From Thamnaconus septentrionalis (taxonomy: Eukaryota; Chordata; Actinopteri; Tetraodontiformes; Monacanthidae): a stretch of 64,000 bases of DNA. The notes under the pieces are model-generated. The model searched no databases and was not told where the DNA came from. It saw nothing but the letters and a program-made list of their open reading frames with translations. The stretch is from positions 6,406,501-6,470,500 of the forward strand of contig CM020516.1 in NCBI GenBank assembly GCA_009823395.1. The letters are read 5' to 3'. Of this stretch, positions 36,250-60,161 are shown one piece after another (positions within the stretch are counted from its first letter, which is position 1; each line of letters opens with the position of its first letter). The translations under genes were made by a program, and so were the position numbers.

Positions 36250-36890
36250 GCACAGTCACAAATTGAATCCATTCTTACTTACTTATTTACTTAGACCTTT
36301 GTATTCCTTTTGGAACATAGGCCATAGATGAAATATTTCCAACCGCGCCTTTCTAAAGCCATTTTCTCCAGCTGGGTCCACATCAGTGGTTCTTCATTTC
36401 TTGCTCTTCATTTCTACTCCAGGTGTTTTTGGGTTTTTGGGCCTCTTTTGCCCTGTGGGTTCCATGTTAAAGCCTGTTTGGTGATTGCTTCTTTGTTTCT
36501 TCTGAGTGTATGACCAGTTCAGGTCCATTTCCTCCTCCTCAGCTAGATCTCCATGATTGTTTGGTTGGGTGCGTTCCCACCGGTCAAAGTTGTTAATTCT
36601 ATTTGGCTAGAAGATCCCGAGGATGCGTCTCTGGCACCGGTTGGTGAAGGTTTGCAGTTTCTTTTGGTGATATGTCATTGGTGGTCCTCCAGGTTTCTGA
36701 TCCATATAACAATATGGTCTTAACATTGGAGCTGAAGACCCCCAACTTGGTACTAAGTGAGATATGTTTTGTTTTCCAGATAGTATTCAACATGTTGAAA
36801 TCTGCCCTTGTTTTTCCAATTCTGGCCTTTGTGTCCATCCATTCTGCGGTCGTTGATGTGACTTGCTGAATAAACTGCCATCAGTTTATA
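36250..36890 (-). pseudogene. Dead LINE: C-terminal reverse transcriptase remnant
   Basis: The minus strand reads KARIGKTRADFNMLNTIWK and then ILLYGSETW, typical of the region after the RT palm in RTE-type and related LINE ORF2 proteins. After a frameshift come WERTQPNNHGDL, then TGFNMEPTGQKRPKNPKTPG, and after a stop FRKARLEIFHLWP. The element ends in a TAAG tandem tail (about 36271-36294). Frameshift and stop codons show that it is inactive, and the 5' part is missing. Confidence 0.8.
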
Positions 36891-39800
36891 AAATAGGCTG
36901 CGGTCTAAAGACTTTGCCTTCCCTTAAGAAAAATTTAAAGCGTTTAGTAAGGTTTCTGTGCGTGACATCACACACATAACCTCAACACATTTATTCATTA
37001 TATTAATAAATAAGATATGACTACTGATTTCACAGTGTGGAGTGACGACTTGCACCACAACCCTCCCAGATACACTTTTATGTCTGGGCTGTTTTGGCTT
37101 GTCTCGCCAATTAAGGGGGCGGTGCCACAGCTGCTGTTGTTGTTTCTAGGATCAACAAATCCTCAAAAGAAGAGGCTTTTTCATACATTTAGCCCAAAAC
37201 GAGCCTTAGGAAACAACGAGAATTAACTGTCTGGAAACTGTCAGCCAGCAGACAATGTGTCATCATGGACTGCAGCAGCAGTGTCTGTCAGGCACAGTTG
37301 GTTTCTGCAGACTTGACTCATATGGGGAATGCAGGCATTCTTCTTCCAACAGTGACTGAAGTGCTTCAGAGTCAATCTGTCATCACCCATCAATTGTCTT
37401 TAAAGAGTCTTCTTTGTGGAGGGGAACAGACAGCAGTCGGCATGTCTTTTCCACAGTGCCAACAACAACAACACAACATCAGAAGGAGAAATAACACACA
37501 GCAGGGAGGAGACTTTTTACGTTTACGTCTCAAAGTGAAAAAAGATCTCTGCAGAACCACGGTGTCACCACAAAGTACAAAAACAAGAGTGTTTTACAAG
37601 GAGCTCAAGCTGCCGCTGCAGACTATGAGCTCCAACTAGCCTTCTCAACTGCAGACGTGGCTATTTTCACTGGTTTAAGCAGCTCTTTACTCAACAATGC
37701 ACTGACCGTTTCCTCTTGGATGCTTTGGGGAAGAATAACAAATGTGCAAATCTGATTCATTCACAACATTATGACGCGAGTTGAGTGTTGTAAATGGCAA
37801 AGACATGTTTGAGATTGTTCATCTTTGGCCAACAAAATAAGACTGTGACACAGTGTTCATGCAGAGCCAGGAAGACACAGTAACTCAGTATTCAATGTGC
37901 TATTCTAAGTCCATCACAAAATGTGTTGAAAAGCATTAGTTGTGTTTACTTACAGATGGCTGCAGAGCGACGGGGAGAGCAAAATCCAGCTGCTTCCAAC
38001 TAAACTGAGCTATGGCAGGAATTATTTTGTGAGCAAACAAACTTGGGGATTATCTTAATTTTGGAACGCTTTTTGCGGACCTCAAAATTTCAGCAGCGCT
38101 CTCTGTGTTTCATCTCCCTCCCCCTGCTGACTGGGTCAGTTCATGTTGTGACAAAACAAGAGAATGCTAACAAGGTGAAGGAAAAAAAAGATTAAACTGC
38201 TCAAATAAAAGATTAACAAGCATTTTTCCGGTGAATAAACTGGTGTCTACTGTTACTGTAGCTCTTTGAGACTGCTGAACAATGCATCGCCCTGAGGCTA
38301 CAGTCAACTGTGAAGGGCATTCTGCTTATTCTGACGTAACAAGCTAAAGACCTTGGTGCAATATATGATAAAATAACGACTACGATTGCTCGTCTGTTTG
38401 GCTGCACTGATAGATCAGTATCTGTAACCTTGAGGGCCTCGGCTTGTTACAAATGAAAAGAAAAGAAGAAGACAATGGCACTGTTGAAGATCCAATCTCG
38501 TCCTCATGGCTTCACCTGACTGCATCATGTTACCCTCCCCACATGCTTAAATGTTTATATCCCTAAACCAAAGCGTTCTAACTTTGGTTTAGTCACAAGA
38601 CACAAGGTCGGTGGGAGATCAGGTGATGGGGCGGAGAAATAAAAGGGAAAGCACATCACGGTTAATAATAAAACAGAGTTAAACACTGGTAACAAGGTTG
38701 GTCTTACTTCAAAGTACAATAGCTGGATGTCAAAATGGAAATGCTGCCAATTTTGTTGTAATTAGAGGGAATGAGGGTACTACTACTACTACCCAAATCC
38801 AGACTGTGACACAAATCTGTGACAGAAACACGTAATTGGGTTTTTTTGCAAGAAGGAACAAACTGACCTGAAAGAAAAAGCAGGATCGTACCACACCATT
38901 TGGATGCATTTCAGGATGTGTTTGGGCAGTTTCAGTGTTTGGTGCTGAGGTTGTAATCTATTCTGCGCAACTGTTGTGAGAAAGTTCTGAAAAAACCAAA
39001 AAAAACCAAAAAAAACATTATGACCTTGACTCAAAAATAAAGCTGGCTTTATTGGAGCTTGCTCGATGGAGTTTGTGGGAAAAGAGACACAACACAGAAC
39101 TCACAGACAAAACAAAAAAAACAGTGTTCTCAACAGGTCTTAAAATGTCATAGTATAGCGCCACAGGCAATAGCATCTTTTTCCCTGGATGAATGGGTGG
39201 AAGGGAAGGGAGGAAGAAGGCAGTGCACGTATCTACTCTGGAAACTGCTGAAGAAGATCACAAGGAAGGAGCTACTGAGTTCTTAACAACAGCAGCTGCT
39301 GATGAAGACTGGCAGCAGTTTTTTCTGAACAGGATACCAGCACTTTTACATGTAGAGAACAACATAGAACTGCAACAAAGGCTTTAATAACTAGCTTTTA
39401 ATTGCATTCACGAGTGGCTTTGGCAAGTTTTCCACTAAACCCAACACTGTATTGCCATTAAGCATGGGGCAGTGATGTCTACTTGTTGTTGCAACAAACA
39501 AGCAACTTGTCATGAAGGCATTATTACAAGTTTCCTCGCCGTTTGCCAGATGGATCTGCAAGCTAAATGTAAAACACTTGGGGAGAGTCTTCACAGAGTT
39601 TGGCACGTACACTCGGGGAGAGAAAATCACTCCCCAATATTTCCCAACACCAACTTGTAAGTTGAATCATAATTAAGCCATTCATCATGAAAACAAAAAT
39701 GTCTGAAAATATCAAGGAATGCCTTAACTCCCTGGCCTGTCCGAGCTTGTGGACGTGCCGTGTCAGTTTCACCTCTGCTAAGCAAAAAATCCACCCACTT

Positions 39801-41567
39801 AAATCAACCGTGTTACATATACAAAAGCCAAGTCTTAATCCTCCTGTAGATATCAGCCATGAATGAATGCTGCAGCGCTGCCAAGAGCATCTCGGCCTCC
39901 TGAACTTTCTCCTCTTTTCTCACCACACGCCGCTCACTGTATGTAAAAACCAACAGCAACACAAAGACCCCCCGCTGTGAGACCAGCGGCGTTCCCAAAG
40001 CCCTGGGACTCCTGACAAGCAAGGGGCTTCCAGTGTTATTCCGCGCACTACGGCAACATTGCAACAAGCACACCGTGTATTTACATGATGCAGGGCCCCC
40101 CGAGGTTTACTCAGCCTGACGGGGTACAAGTCTCAGAGCTCTTTCATGTTGTCCCCCGCTGTGTGTGTGTGAGTGAGTGTGCGCGTGTGTATGTGCGTGT
40201 GTGCGTTTGTGCGTGTGTGTGAAAACCATCTTCTCACACTGTCACCTGCTGTGATTCCTCAACTCTGACGGAGCAAACGTCTCAACCTCTGGCCCACAGC
40301 GGCCCGAAGCCAGGGGCTACTTTTGAACTTCAGCTATAACAACACAATATTCTCAGTGCGGGTCAAAGGCAGCTATCAGTCATCGCACAGCGACGGCAAG
40401 CACTTCGCAGGATGCAGTATCACATTTAAAGGTCCAATGTCATGCAGAAATTCCATTGACCGGTGTCCTCTGATAATATGACGCCACTAAATCCTGCCAG
40501 TAAGTCCATCCATCCTTTGCTGGCTTCGTGCACCAAAACAAGCAGCGCTGTGAATCAGCACTTTGTGATGTCACAAAGGGCATTGAAAGCTCTCCTCCAA
40601 TTAGCGCGAGCGCCCCAAGAAAGGTTTTGGTTCCACCGTCTGAGATCTCCTGTTTATTTCTTTTCGTTCTTCCGTACATGTGGAGGGTCCGACCGAGCAA
40701 TGCTTTTAGCAGGAAGCTAACTCTTTGTTTTTTTTGCAGGAGGTTGTCAACAAAGGGCTGAATGAAATCTTCCACAGAGATCTAGTCTGTATCAGTACGG
40801 CACAATTTTTACATTGAAAAAATCTCATGGCACACCACCAACCAAAAATATTATTTAAAAAAAATACACTTTTTAGCTTAATAATGACAATATAGTCTAT
40901 TAATTTATTTATAGTCCATCAGTGTGAAACATGGGAAACCTGTTTAGAGCAGAATAAGAATGCCTAAATTTAACCCACGTTGGGAAAATTTGCATAGTTA
41001 TAGCAGCATGTACCGTGCAAAAGGGGAATTAAAAAGAAATAAGTGAATACAATAAAAATACAAATGATTTACATACCTATAGATGATGACAGAGGACAAA
41101 GCTGATATCCTGGGAGGAAAACAGGCTTAAATTCCTTTGAAATCACAGTCACTCTACAATGGACTGTTATTCTTTTTAGACCTATGAAGTGAAATTGGAT
41201 CATTTTTCACAGCACACCTGTCATTATCTCACGGTGCACTCGAGTGCCGCGGCACACTGGTTGAAAAACACTGGTCTGTACTGCCATATTAATCATGCCA
41301 GGCTGCTCTGTTATTGGAGATCTGGCAGCGGGACAACACTGGTGTCCTCTGCCACTTTGTGACCTTGTCGAGCTGCAGCTGCACCGCCAGCTCCGCACAA
41401 CAAACAGGCACATAAACCGGCCCACCTGGCGGAAAATAACAACATCATGCACCAGCAGTCGGCCGTCCTTTCCCTCCTCTGCCTGTTGGGCTCAAGCCTA
41501 AGTATTTTTTCGATGCTGGTCGCCGTTGTTTTTTTAACGACCCCAGCTCTGATGCACGCAGACTTAC

Positions 41568-41750
41568 CCGTCCGCAGCCCGCCGCCTGCTGTGCAGGATG
41601 CCCTCACGTGTGAGCAGCGTGTCGCTCCGCAGGCAACGGCGCTCATGCGCTTGCTCCGCCGTTTTTTTTGTCCCTGGCTCAATCCGCAGCAGCAGGATCC
41701 GGTTCAGTGCGACGCACTCGTGCAGCTGGCACAGGGAGAGAGAAAATGAG
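41568..41750 (-). other. Candidate upstream non-coding first exon / promoter (slc29a1)
   Basis: A GC-rich, CpG-containing stretch on the minus strand ends with GCGGACGG followed by a perfect GTAAGT donor (GT at 41567-41566). If joined through 35588-35646 to the acceptor at 26329, slc29a1 would span about 23 kb. The assignment is inference; it could be the first exon of an unrelated transcript. Confidence 0.3.
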
Positions 41751-42714
41751 AGGGGCTGCAGGGGTGGGGTGGGGGTGGTTGGATGACAGAGGACAGATCA
41801 GGGGGTGCCTTTGATTGGTCCAAATTCCAACAAATAGCAGGTCGGCCGGCTAATTTGAGATTTTACAAATGCACGGCCGGGTTATAATCCCTTTAAAGCG
41901 TGTGGCTCGGGCCACAGACTGGGTCAGGAGGGAGAGAAGGTGGCATGTGCAACAAACTGGGTCTCCTCCAGCAAAGCTGGAACGCTGACGCAATAGAGGC
42001 CGACTGTGACCTCCAGGCACCGCCGGCAGCTTTTCACTCAGAGCAAATGGAAAAATGTCAATGCAACTTTAAAAAGTCACATCTTGAGGCAAACGCCAGG
42101 CGAAACACATTTTCCATTGTTTACTACCACACTAGGCACATGCAAGTGTGGTGCTTTAAATGTGGTTGGGTCTTTGGAGGTCCATCCTGATTTTTCCCCC
42201 CCGGTTTGTTTTGGAGCATCGCATGTGACGCAAAAAAACTGAAAATAGGCTTAAAATGAAAGAAAAGATGATGGGTCAATACAGACCCCAATCTTCCTGA
42301 TATCACGTGTTGCTCAGCCCTGGCATGGAAATAAAGGACTTACAGTTAAGTGAAGCCCTGGTGATGAAACTAACTTTAAACTATGGTGCACGTTAAATAT
42401 GCCTGTGCTTGAGTGGATCAAGAAATGCATTTTTGGGTGCATGCAACTCACCGTGGGGGGTTGGGTGGTTGGTGGCTGCAAAGAGTCGAGCAGTGAAGGC
42501 ATCCTGAGCCCCAAGTGAATCAGCACTATGCGTCTAAATATAACACCCAAAGGTTGAATCACATATCAGTTGCTGTTAGATGACACTAAGAGCGAACAAA
42601 AGTAAAACAAAAGTCAATTTTCACATTTGTAATGTAAAAACTGTATGTCTTTTGTAATATATTAATTTTTGAGAATGAAAATGCAAAGAATTCTGCTGCT
42701 GAATGAAATCAATT

Positions 42715-42870
42715 AATCCATACATCTTCCATAACCACTTCCACCTCCATTCAGGGCTGGGAGGGTCTGCTGGAGTCCATCCCAGCTGTCATAGGCCCAT
42801 GCAGACACAGGGACAACATGCAAACTAGCACACAGAAAGACCCCAGGCCTGGGCCTTTTCTGAATGAAAT
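42715..42870 (+). repeat. Dispersed fish repeat fragment
   Basis: It contains 'ggagtccatcccagctgtca' and 'gacacagggacaacatgcaa'. These match a very common fish interspersed repeat whose tail is GGAT-rich. The matching tail type ('gaaatggatggatggatg') appears at about 50870-50915. No coding part. Confidence 0.6.
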
Positions 42871-44544
42871 CATGTGAGGATAATCAAATGATCAGAGTGG
42901 CAATGAGTGGCTAATTATTTTGCAGAAAACGAGTTCCAGCAAAGAGGCGTGTTCTCTTTAATAGAACATCAAACACACAGAGAGAAAATGAAAGAAAGGT
43001 GATATTTTCCCAGCCGTGCATCTTATTTTCATCAACGCTTCCAGCTGAGCAGCGCTGTTCAAATAACCAATGTGTGCAGAACTGTGAGACTGTGTTGGAA
43101 ACCTTTACAAGTGCAGCAGAAGCAGCAGCGTCACTCATTCTCACAGCTTTTAATAGCAGCGCGCGAAAGGTCTTGCCTCCAATTTATACATAGCGGGATT
43201 AGCAACAGCAAGTAAGCCAAACGGCAAAAGTATCATCTGGACTTCCTCAAAGTTTGTGTTTGTTTTCCATTCTCAATTAAACAGACTGCCAACGACATTT
43301 TCACCGAGGCAACTAAAACACAGTGCTGCAAGGAATAGATGTAATTCAAAAGACGAGTATTAAATACACTATTTTTGGTAATAGGGTGAACTGATCTGAG
43401 CTCCAGTTGCTGAACTTTGCGTGCGTCTCTTCAGGACCACTCCTACACTAAACAGATGTGCACAAGTATGAAGAGAGAAAAAAAAAACCCACAACCTGTG
43501 GCCTGATCTCATACATCTGTGGGTTTTTATACTGGAGGATGTTTGGCGAATGCTTGCAAGTCCCCATCTTCCCTCCTCAACAAGCCGTCTCTGGGATGAC
43601 CCCTTCAGACCCCTCCTTCCTGACCTCCTTCCAAGAGTCCCCTCCACTCTCCCTGTCCACTCCAGGCGCCAGGCTCCATTCCCCCCTTGCTCGCATACAT
43701 TCCCTGTGCCGTGCCGAGTCGGTACTGAGGAGTAACTCGGTGACCCGGTTACACAACTGGGTGCCGGTGAAATTCTTTGCAACGGATTGTGGGTGCCAAA
43801 TGTCACCTTTCATCAGCCCTTTTTCACACACACACAGACGGGTGTATGTGTGTGTCGGGGGGTTCGCAAACCCCGTCTTCTGTGTAAATCTGTGACACAG
43901 TCTGACCCACATTAGGGAAATCCACCACAGTTCCCTCAAGTACGTTTAGCAGAACTTCAATTCACAGAAGCTTAACACCCCCCACGCCCACCACGTGCCA
44001 ATTTTCTCATTAAAAAGGAAGTTTCTGAAATAACTATACCATAAACTGGACAGTGTGCAGTGAACTACTTGCAATTTTTCCTTCATGATTTATGACTGCT
44101 GAGGGTGCAGATTGGACTGATTGATTCTCCAATAAGGCTAAATGTGTGGGGTACAGTTCCCAGGGATCTGGTGGTGTTGACTGGTGAAGCGCTTTTGGAG
44201 GTGGGGGTGAGGTAGGGGTGGGAGGTGTTGTGTAACCAGATTAGAGTAGTTTGTTTAAGTCGTGAGGGTCACTGGGGCCCGATTAGCTCCTTGGCGCTAC
44301 AAACTCAAAATCCTTGGTCGACTGAAGCAGCTCCCAAAACGCTGAGATTTGTGCATTAGATCCCCATTGTAATGGCTTTTTTTTTTTTTACTTTAAGCTT
44401 TGGCAGTCTTTTTGTGATTAAAGCCAAAAATAAAGTGAAACCGTGACATAATAACAAGGAATTATCAGTTACAAACTAACTTTGTAAAAAAAAACATTTA
44501 CAGCAAATAATAAGGCTAAATCAAGGTAACAAACAACAAACCTT

Positions 44545-44550
44545 TTTAAT
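44545..44550 (-). terminator. Candidate polyadenylation signal of the zinc-finger gene
   Basis: A minus-strand ATTAAA about 530 bases past the stop codon. It is the first such hexamer I noticed and only weakly supported. Confidence 0.3.
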
Positions 44551-45076
44551 TTAACCTCAGGGGTACTGCAATTCTGTAGTGCCACCTACTGGTGGACCTG
44601 TTTACTTTCAAGTCAAACAGCACTCTTCTGATGGGTTTTTCTTCCACAAAAATAAAATAAAAACATCCATACTTCATTTAGGTCTTCTCACCAGTGTTGC
44701 GCATAAATACTGACTTCTGTCAGCAGGCCAGCTCCTCGTTTCTTCCATCAGTACAAGAGTCTTTGCAGGACTGGAACCAATAAAGCACTTCTATGTGTCT
44801 ATGCAACAAACAATTAGAGGCACACATAGCTCCGATACTCATCAGCCTAATGAAGGGTTCAATAAAGGGTTATTGCATATGCCAATTTGTTCTTTTGAAT
44901 AGCCTTGTTCTCTTCTGACTGTATCTCTTGTGACATACAATATTTTAACAATTAAATTGAACTCTTTTGCTGTCAGCACTGGTATGATTCTGAGAAAGAC
45001 TCTCGTTTAAAATACTGAATAATTTGCAGCACTTGTGCCAGGATCCAGAGACTCTACACGGCTTGAAAACTGAACA

Positions 45077-45724
45077 TCACGGCCGGTGAGTATAAAGGTG
45101 GTCTTTCAGGTGTGTGCTCTGCATAAAGTCCTTGCCGCAGACGTGGCACCGATAGGGCCTCTCTCCTGTGTGGCTTCTCAGGTGCTTCCTCAGGTGTCCA
45201 CTATGGGTGAAAGTCCTGCGACAGTAGGAGCAGCAGAAAGGCTTCTCGCCCGTGTGAATCCTCAAGTGAATCTTCAGATCCCCTTTGCGGCTGCACTCTT
45301 TTCCGCAGACGTGACAGCGATGCTTCACCCTGGTGTGGATGGCCATGTGTTTGGTCAGAGAGGCCGCGCTGCCGTAGTGTTTACCACACACTTGACAACA
45401 CTTGCTTTCACTGTTTGTGGACAAAGGTTGTGAACTTGGTTTTGGGTCATCCTCTTCAATCATTTGCTGGCAGGCAAAAAAATTGGTCTCTGATGGTTCG
45501 AGGACGTGTTCATTTTCTCCATCTTCTTGATGCTGTGGCCAGATGTCATGGCTTTCCTCCTCTTTAATATCCAGAGGCTCTGGGTCTGTGTGGCAGATGC
45601 TTGGTTCAAGCTCACAGTGGACGGGCTCAGAAAGAGTTTCCTCTTTGCAGACGGAGGGCTGAGACAAGTCTGGAAAATAATACATGATTCAAAGATTTTT
45701 TGTTTTGCATATTAGTGTTTTAGG

Positions 45725-45757
<33 letters not shown>

Positions 45758-46393
45758 TTAATCCAAGCAATGACTGCAAACAGGTCAACGTTCTGGACAA
45801 CTATAGCAACATGCTGGTGTAGTACAACCACCTCTTTATACGTAGACCAGATGATTTTGTGAATGCAACCTTATAAAGGCCCATTCATCTAACGTTTAAA
45901 GGGTTCTACTGGGATGAAACACAAAAGCGAATCTGTGTTTTCTTGGATCCATAAAGGTGACAATGCTGATGGAGCATAGATTTTTGACATGAATAATATT
46001 GTCATTCTCACGACTTGTAGGGCTCAACAAGAACAGTACTTTATATTTATAACGTAAAATATAAAGTAATAAATAAGCATGATTGCGTTACACAGTAAAT
46101 AGAGGTAAAAAGCTACAGTGAGAAGTATGGTGAGATGTATTCCACTATCATTCACGCTAATTTAATTTTATTTTCGTCTAGTTTGAAGCTTCCGAGAATT
46201 AGACATACAGACCCGTCTTGTGGCTTGACACATGCTCCTGCAACAGTCCTTTCAGCCGTTCGATCTCCTGCTGGAAACCCGACGCCTCTTCTTCGTATTT
46301 GACGATTGCGCTCTCGAAAACGTCAAGGATTTCTTCCACAGCGGCCGTTAGTTTCTCACTGACAGCAGCCCTCAACAACAGCCTGCTGCACAT
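45077..46393 (-). CDS. Four-finger C2H2 zinc-finger protein (2 coding exons)
   Basis: Probable nuclear DNA-binding protein. Coding exons are 46393-46213 and 45669-45077, joined in phase 1 (donor GTCTGT, acceptor 'tattattttccag') into 257 residues. Exon 1 encodes a coiled-coil-like segment (LTAAVEEILDVFES and a Glu/Leu-rich helix) that fish share across a large zinc-finger family. Exon 2 opens with an acidic linker containing a sumoylation-type IKEE (about 95-98). Fingers lie at about 152-172, 179-199, 207-227 and 235-255, and the protein stops two residues after the last His. Linkers 2-3 and 3-4 are canonical TGEKPF and TGERPY, whereas linker 1-2 (TRVKHR) is not. Finger 2 has Cys where the core Phe usually sits. 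Putative DNA-contact residues at -1/2/3/6: SASK, RGDI, HGHK, QTHD. I cannot assign an orthologue, so no symbol is given. A stronger GTATGT donor four bases on would break the frame. Confidence 0.85.
45724..45757. repeat. (GTT)n repeat in the zinc-finger gene intron
   Basis: About eleven GTT units, about 55 bases upstream (in gene orientation) of the acceptor of the zinc-finger exon 2. Confidence 0.95.
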
Positions 46394-48080
46394 TCTGACT
46401 ATGGCGTGAACGTAAATACTAGCGAGCGGCCGGCCGTTAGGAGCGCCACTTGTGTTTTGACAGGACGTTAAGGAAGTGAAAGTAAGTCACACAAACAGCG
46501 AAGAAGAAGTGTTGGTGGTTGTTAACTCTCTGCCGCCGCCTGTTGGACAGCAAATGGTGTGGCACCTTCACGTACGGATGAACTGCACAGTATTCAAAAT
46601 GCTCGAATGCATAATTATGATTTAAATGCTGTGGAAACTACGTTTTGCCCAACTAGGTCACCTACATGAAGGTGATGTAATGAGTAAGTGTGATTCTCTA
46701 TGGATTCTCAAGCCGTTGTGTTATATTGAGGGTAATATGAGGCGTTTTAAATTTGGGTGGACTGAATATGACGTCACTGATGGCCTCGGTGCAAAATGCA
46801 CGGCCCGCCACTGCTCAGGATCCAAATTTTTCCCCTTGTAATGAAGTTGTGATCCAAGTTTATTCCATAGCACTCAAATTTATTCCACACAAATAAAAAC
46901 GCTGGCCCACTTTCTTTTACGTCTAGCCAATACATTAATGAAATTATTGAAATGAGCTGTGTCCAGCAAAATAAAAGCCCAATATTTTTTCTATAAATAT
47001 ATTTTAAAACAAACTGAAAGAGAAATCCGCTGAAATAACTGTCAGCAGGAATCCTCTGTGTGACTTATTGTCAAGTCTGTGACCAAAGTCATTCGTTGTT
47101 TCATTTTCTCCCTATTTTGTCTACCTTTGTGCAGGAACAAACTGAAACATTCCAACATAACTTTAATCTCTCTATCTCTCCACACACACACACTGTATCT
47201 GTTTGCAAAATGAGAAATGCAATTTATTAAAATAAAGTAAAATATGGAAGTGGAAGTTACACCTCATAACCAAATATTGAAATGGGTGGATATCACAGGG
47301 TTCTATGTGGTTATTAATATTAGACCACAGTAAATATTTACTTCTCAAATTTAATTAGTGGGCAGCAACGGGATACTCCTGATTTTGCTTTTTTAATACT
47401 TTTACGCCGAGATCATTAGGCATCCTCACTTTAAGTCGATGGGTGCTTAGTTACTGTAGCTTGGGGTTTAGTTAAATTAATAAAATATCAGTTAATGATG
47501 TCAAAAATGAATCATGCTGTGTTGATTAAAGTTTTTTTTTTTTTTTTTTTTTTACGATAATTACGTCGCATGAGGGGAAATTGAAAAGCGACGTGGCAGA
47601 CAAGTTAAATACAACCGCATATGCCCATGTGACAGCAAACGATTTATGATACGGTACATTAAAAAAAACAAACCGCATTACATAATGCAAATTACTGAAG
47701 AAACCAAACATTCAGACTAGAGATTATGGGGCCGTTATGCTGCCTTTGCTAACTTTTCTGGAGACATCAAAGTCAAAGGAACGCTCCAAGCCTTACCCCC
47801 CCCCCCAGCCCTCTATGAATTTATTAAACATCTTGAAGTCAAACACGGTCCAAACAAGGTTCCCTCCTTCACTGCGTTTCCTTGCACCTAAACACGCCTT
47901 CAGAATGATGGGTGTGTCTTCTGAAATGGAAATAACAAACTAAGATGACTCACTTCCCGCTCAATTTTAAACAACAACACTGTAGTGACAAGCGAATCAC
48001 ATTTTTTTTCAATCAATGACCTTATTTTATTTATTTTTTTATTTACTCACATGACTGACACATTAGGTCACGTCTTTGCA
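46394..48080. other. Intergenic DNA between the divergent zinc-finger gene and adss2
   Basis: The two genes point away from each other across about 1.97 kb. The 150 bases next to the zinc-finger ATG are richer in CpG and probably hold its promoter. A T-run lies at about 47531-47553. No exon was recognised. Confidence 0.5.
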
Positions 48081-48089
48081 GTCTGTCAT

Positions 48090-48359
48090 GCTTTCTCCGA
48101 CAACACGTGTGTTTGGCGTTCACACCTCCGCTGGCTCTGCGCATGAGCGGGGCGTGTTACTTCCTGGATTTTAAAGGTTCTGCCGTGAAGCGGAGGGAGA
48201 GAGGCAGCCTGCTCATCCCTCTGCGATCTTTGGTGCAGCAACAGCAACAGCAGCCAGCCAGCCGGTCAGCAGCAGCAGCAGCAGCATCACGGTGTGCGGG
48301 GGGTAAAGAATAAGAAGGCGCTCCAGCGTTGTCAGCTCAGCCACCGTACCCGAGCAGAC
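48090..48359 (+). promoter_or_regulatory. adss2 promoter and 5' UTR
   Basis: There is an E-box CACGTG at 48104-48109, an NRF1-half-site-like TGCGCATGAG at about 48138-48147 and an ETS-type ACTTCCTG at 48159-48166. The presumed 5' UTR carries CAG-rich triplets (about 48237-48289). Together these suggest a TATA-less housekeeping promoter. The start site is inferred between about 48170 and 48200. Confidence 0.45.

Positions 48360-60161
<11,802 letters not shown>

Larger units (their letters stand above)
35647..45076. other. Gene-poor region between slc29a1 and the zinc-finger gene
   Basis: No protein gene was recognised. It contains a dead LINE (36250-36890), a possible first exon/promoter on the minus strand (about 41568-41750), a MITE A end at about 40426, and a dispersed fish repeat (about 42715-42870). 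Open frames of 80-145 codons here have no recognisable domain, and several lie on GC-rich or simple sequence. Confidence 0.5.

Noticed and set aside
40140..40222. GT-rich stretch considered as a regulatory element
   Set aside because: It is an imperfect simple repeat (gtgtgtgagtgagtgtgcgc type) with no further structure.
41311..41749. Open frames of 100-123 codons in a GC-rich stretch
   Set aside because: There is no recognisable domain. A strong minus-strand splice donor inside the stretch fits a non-coding first exon better.
43369..43895. Two overlapping 145-codon open frames on opposite strands
   Set aside because: Composition is Ser/Pro/Arg-rich, neither has a recognisable motif, and no splice context supports either.
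48294..48359. Upstream in-frame extension of the adss2 coding frame from a GTG
   Set aside because: The ATG at 48360 gives the expected length and family-like N-terminus. The extension reads from CAG-rich 5' UTR, and a non-ATG start is not needed.
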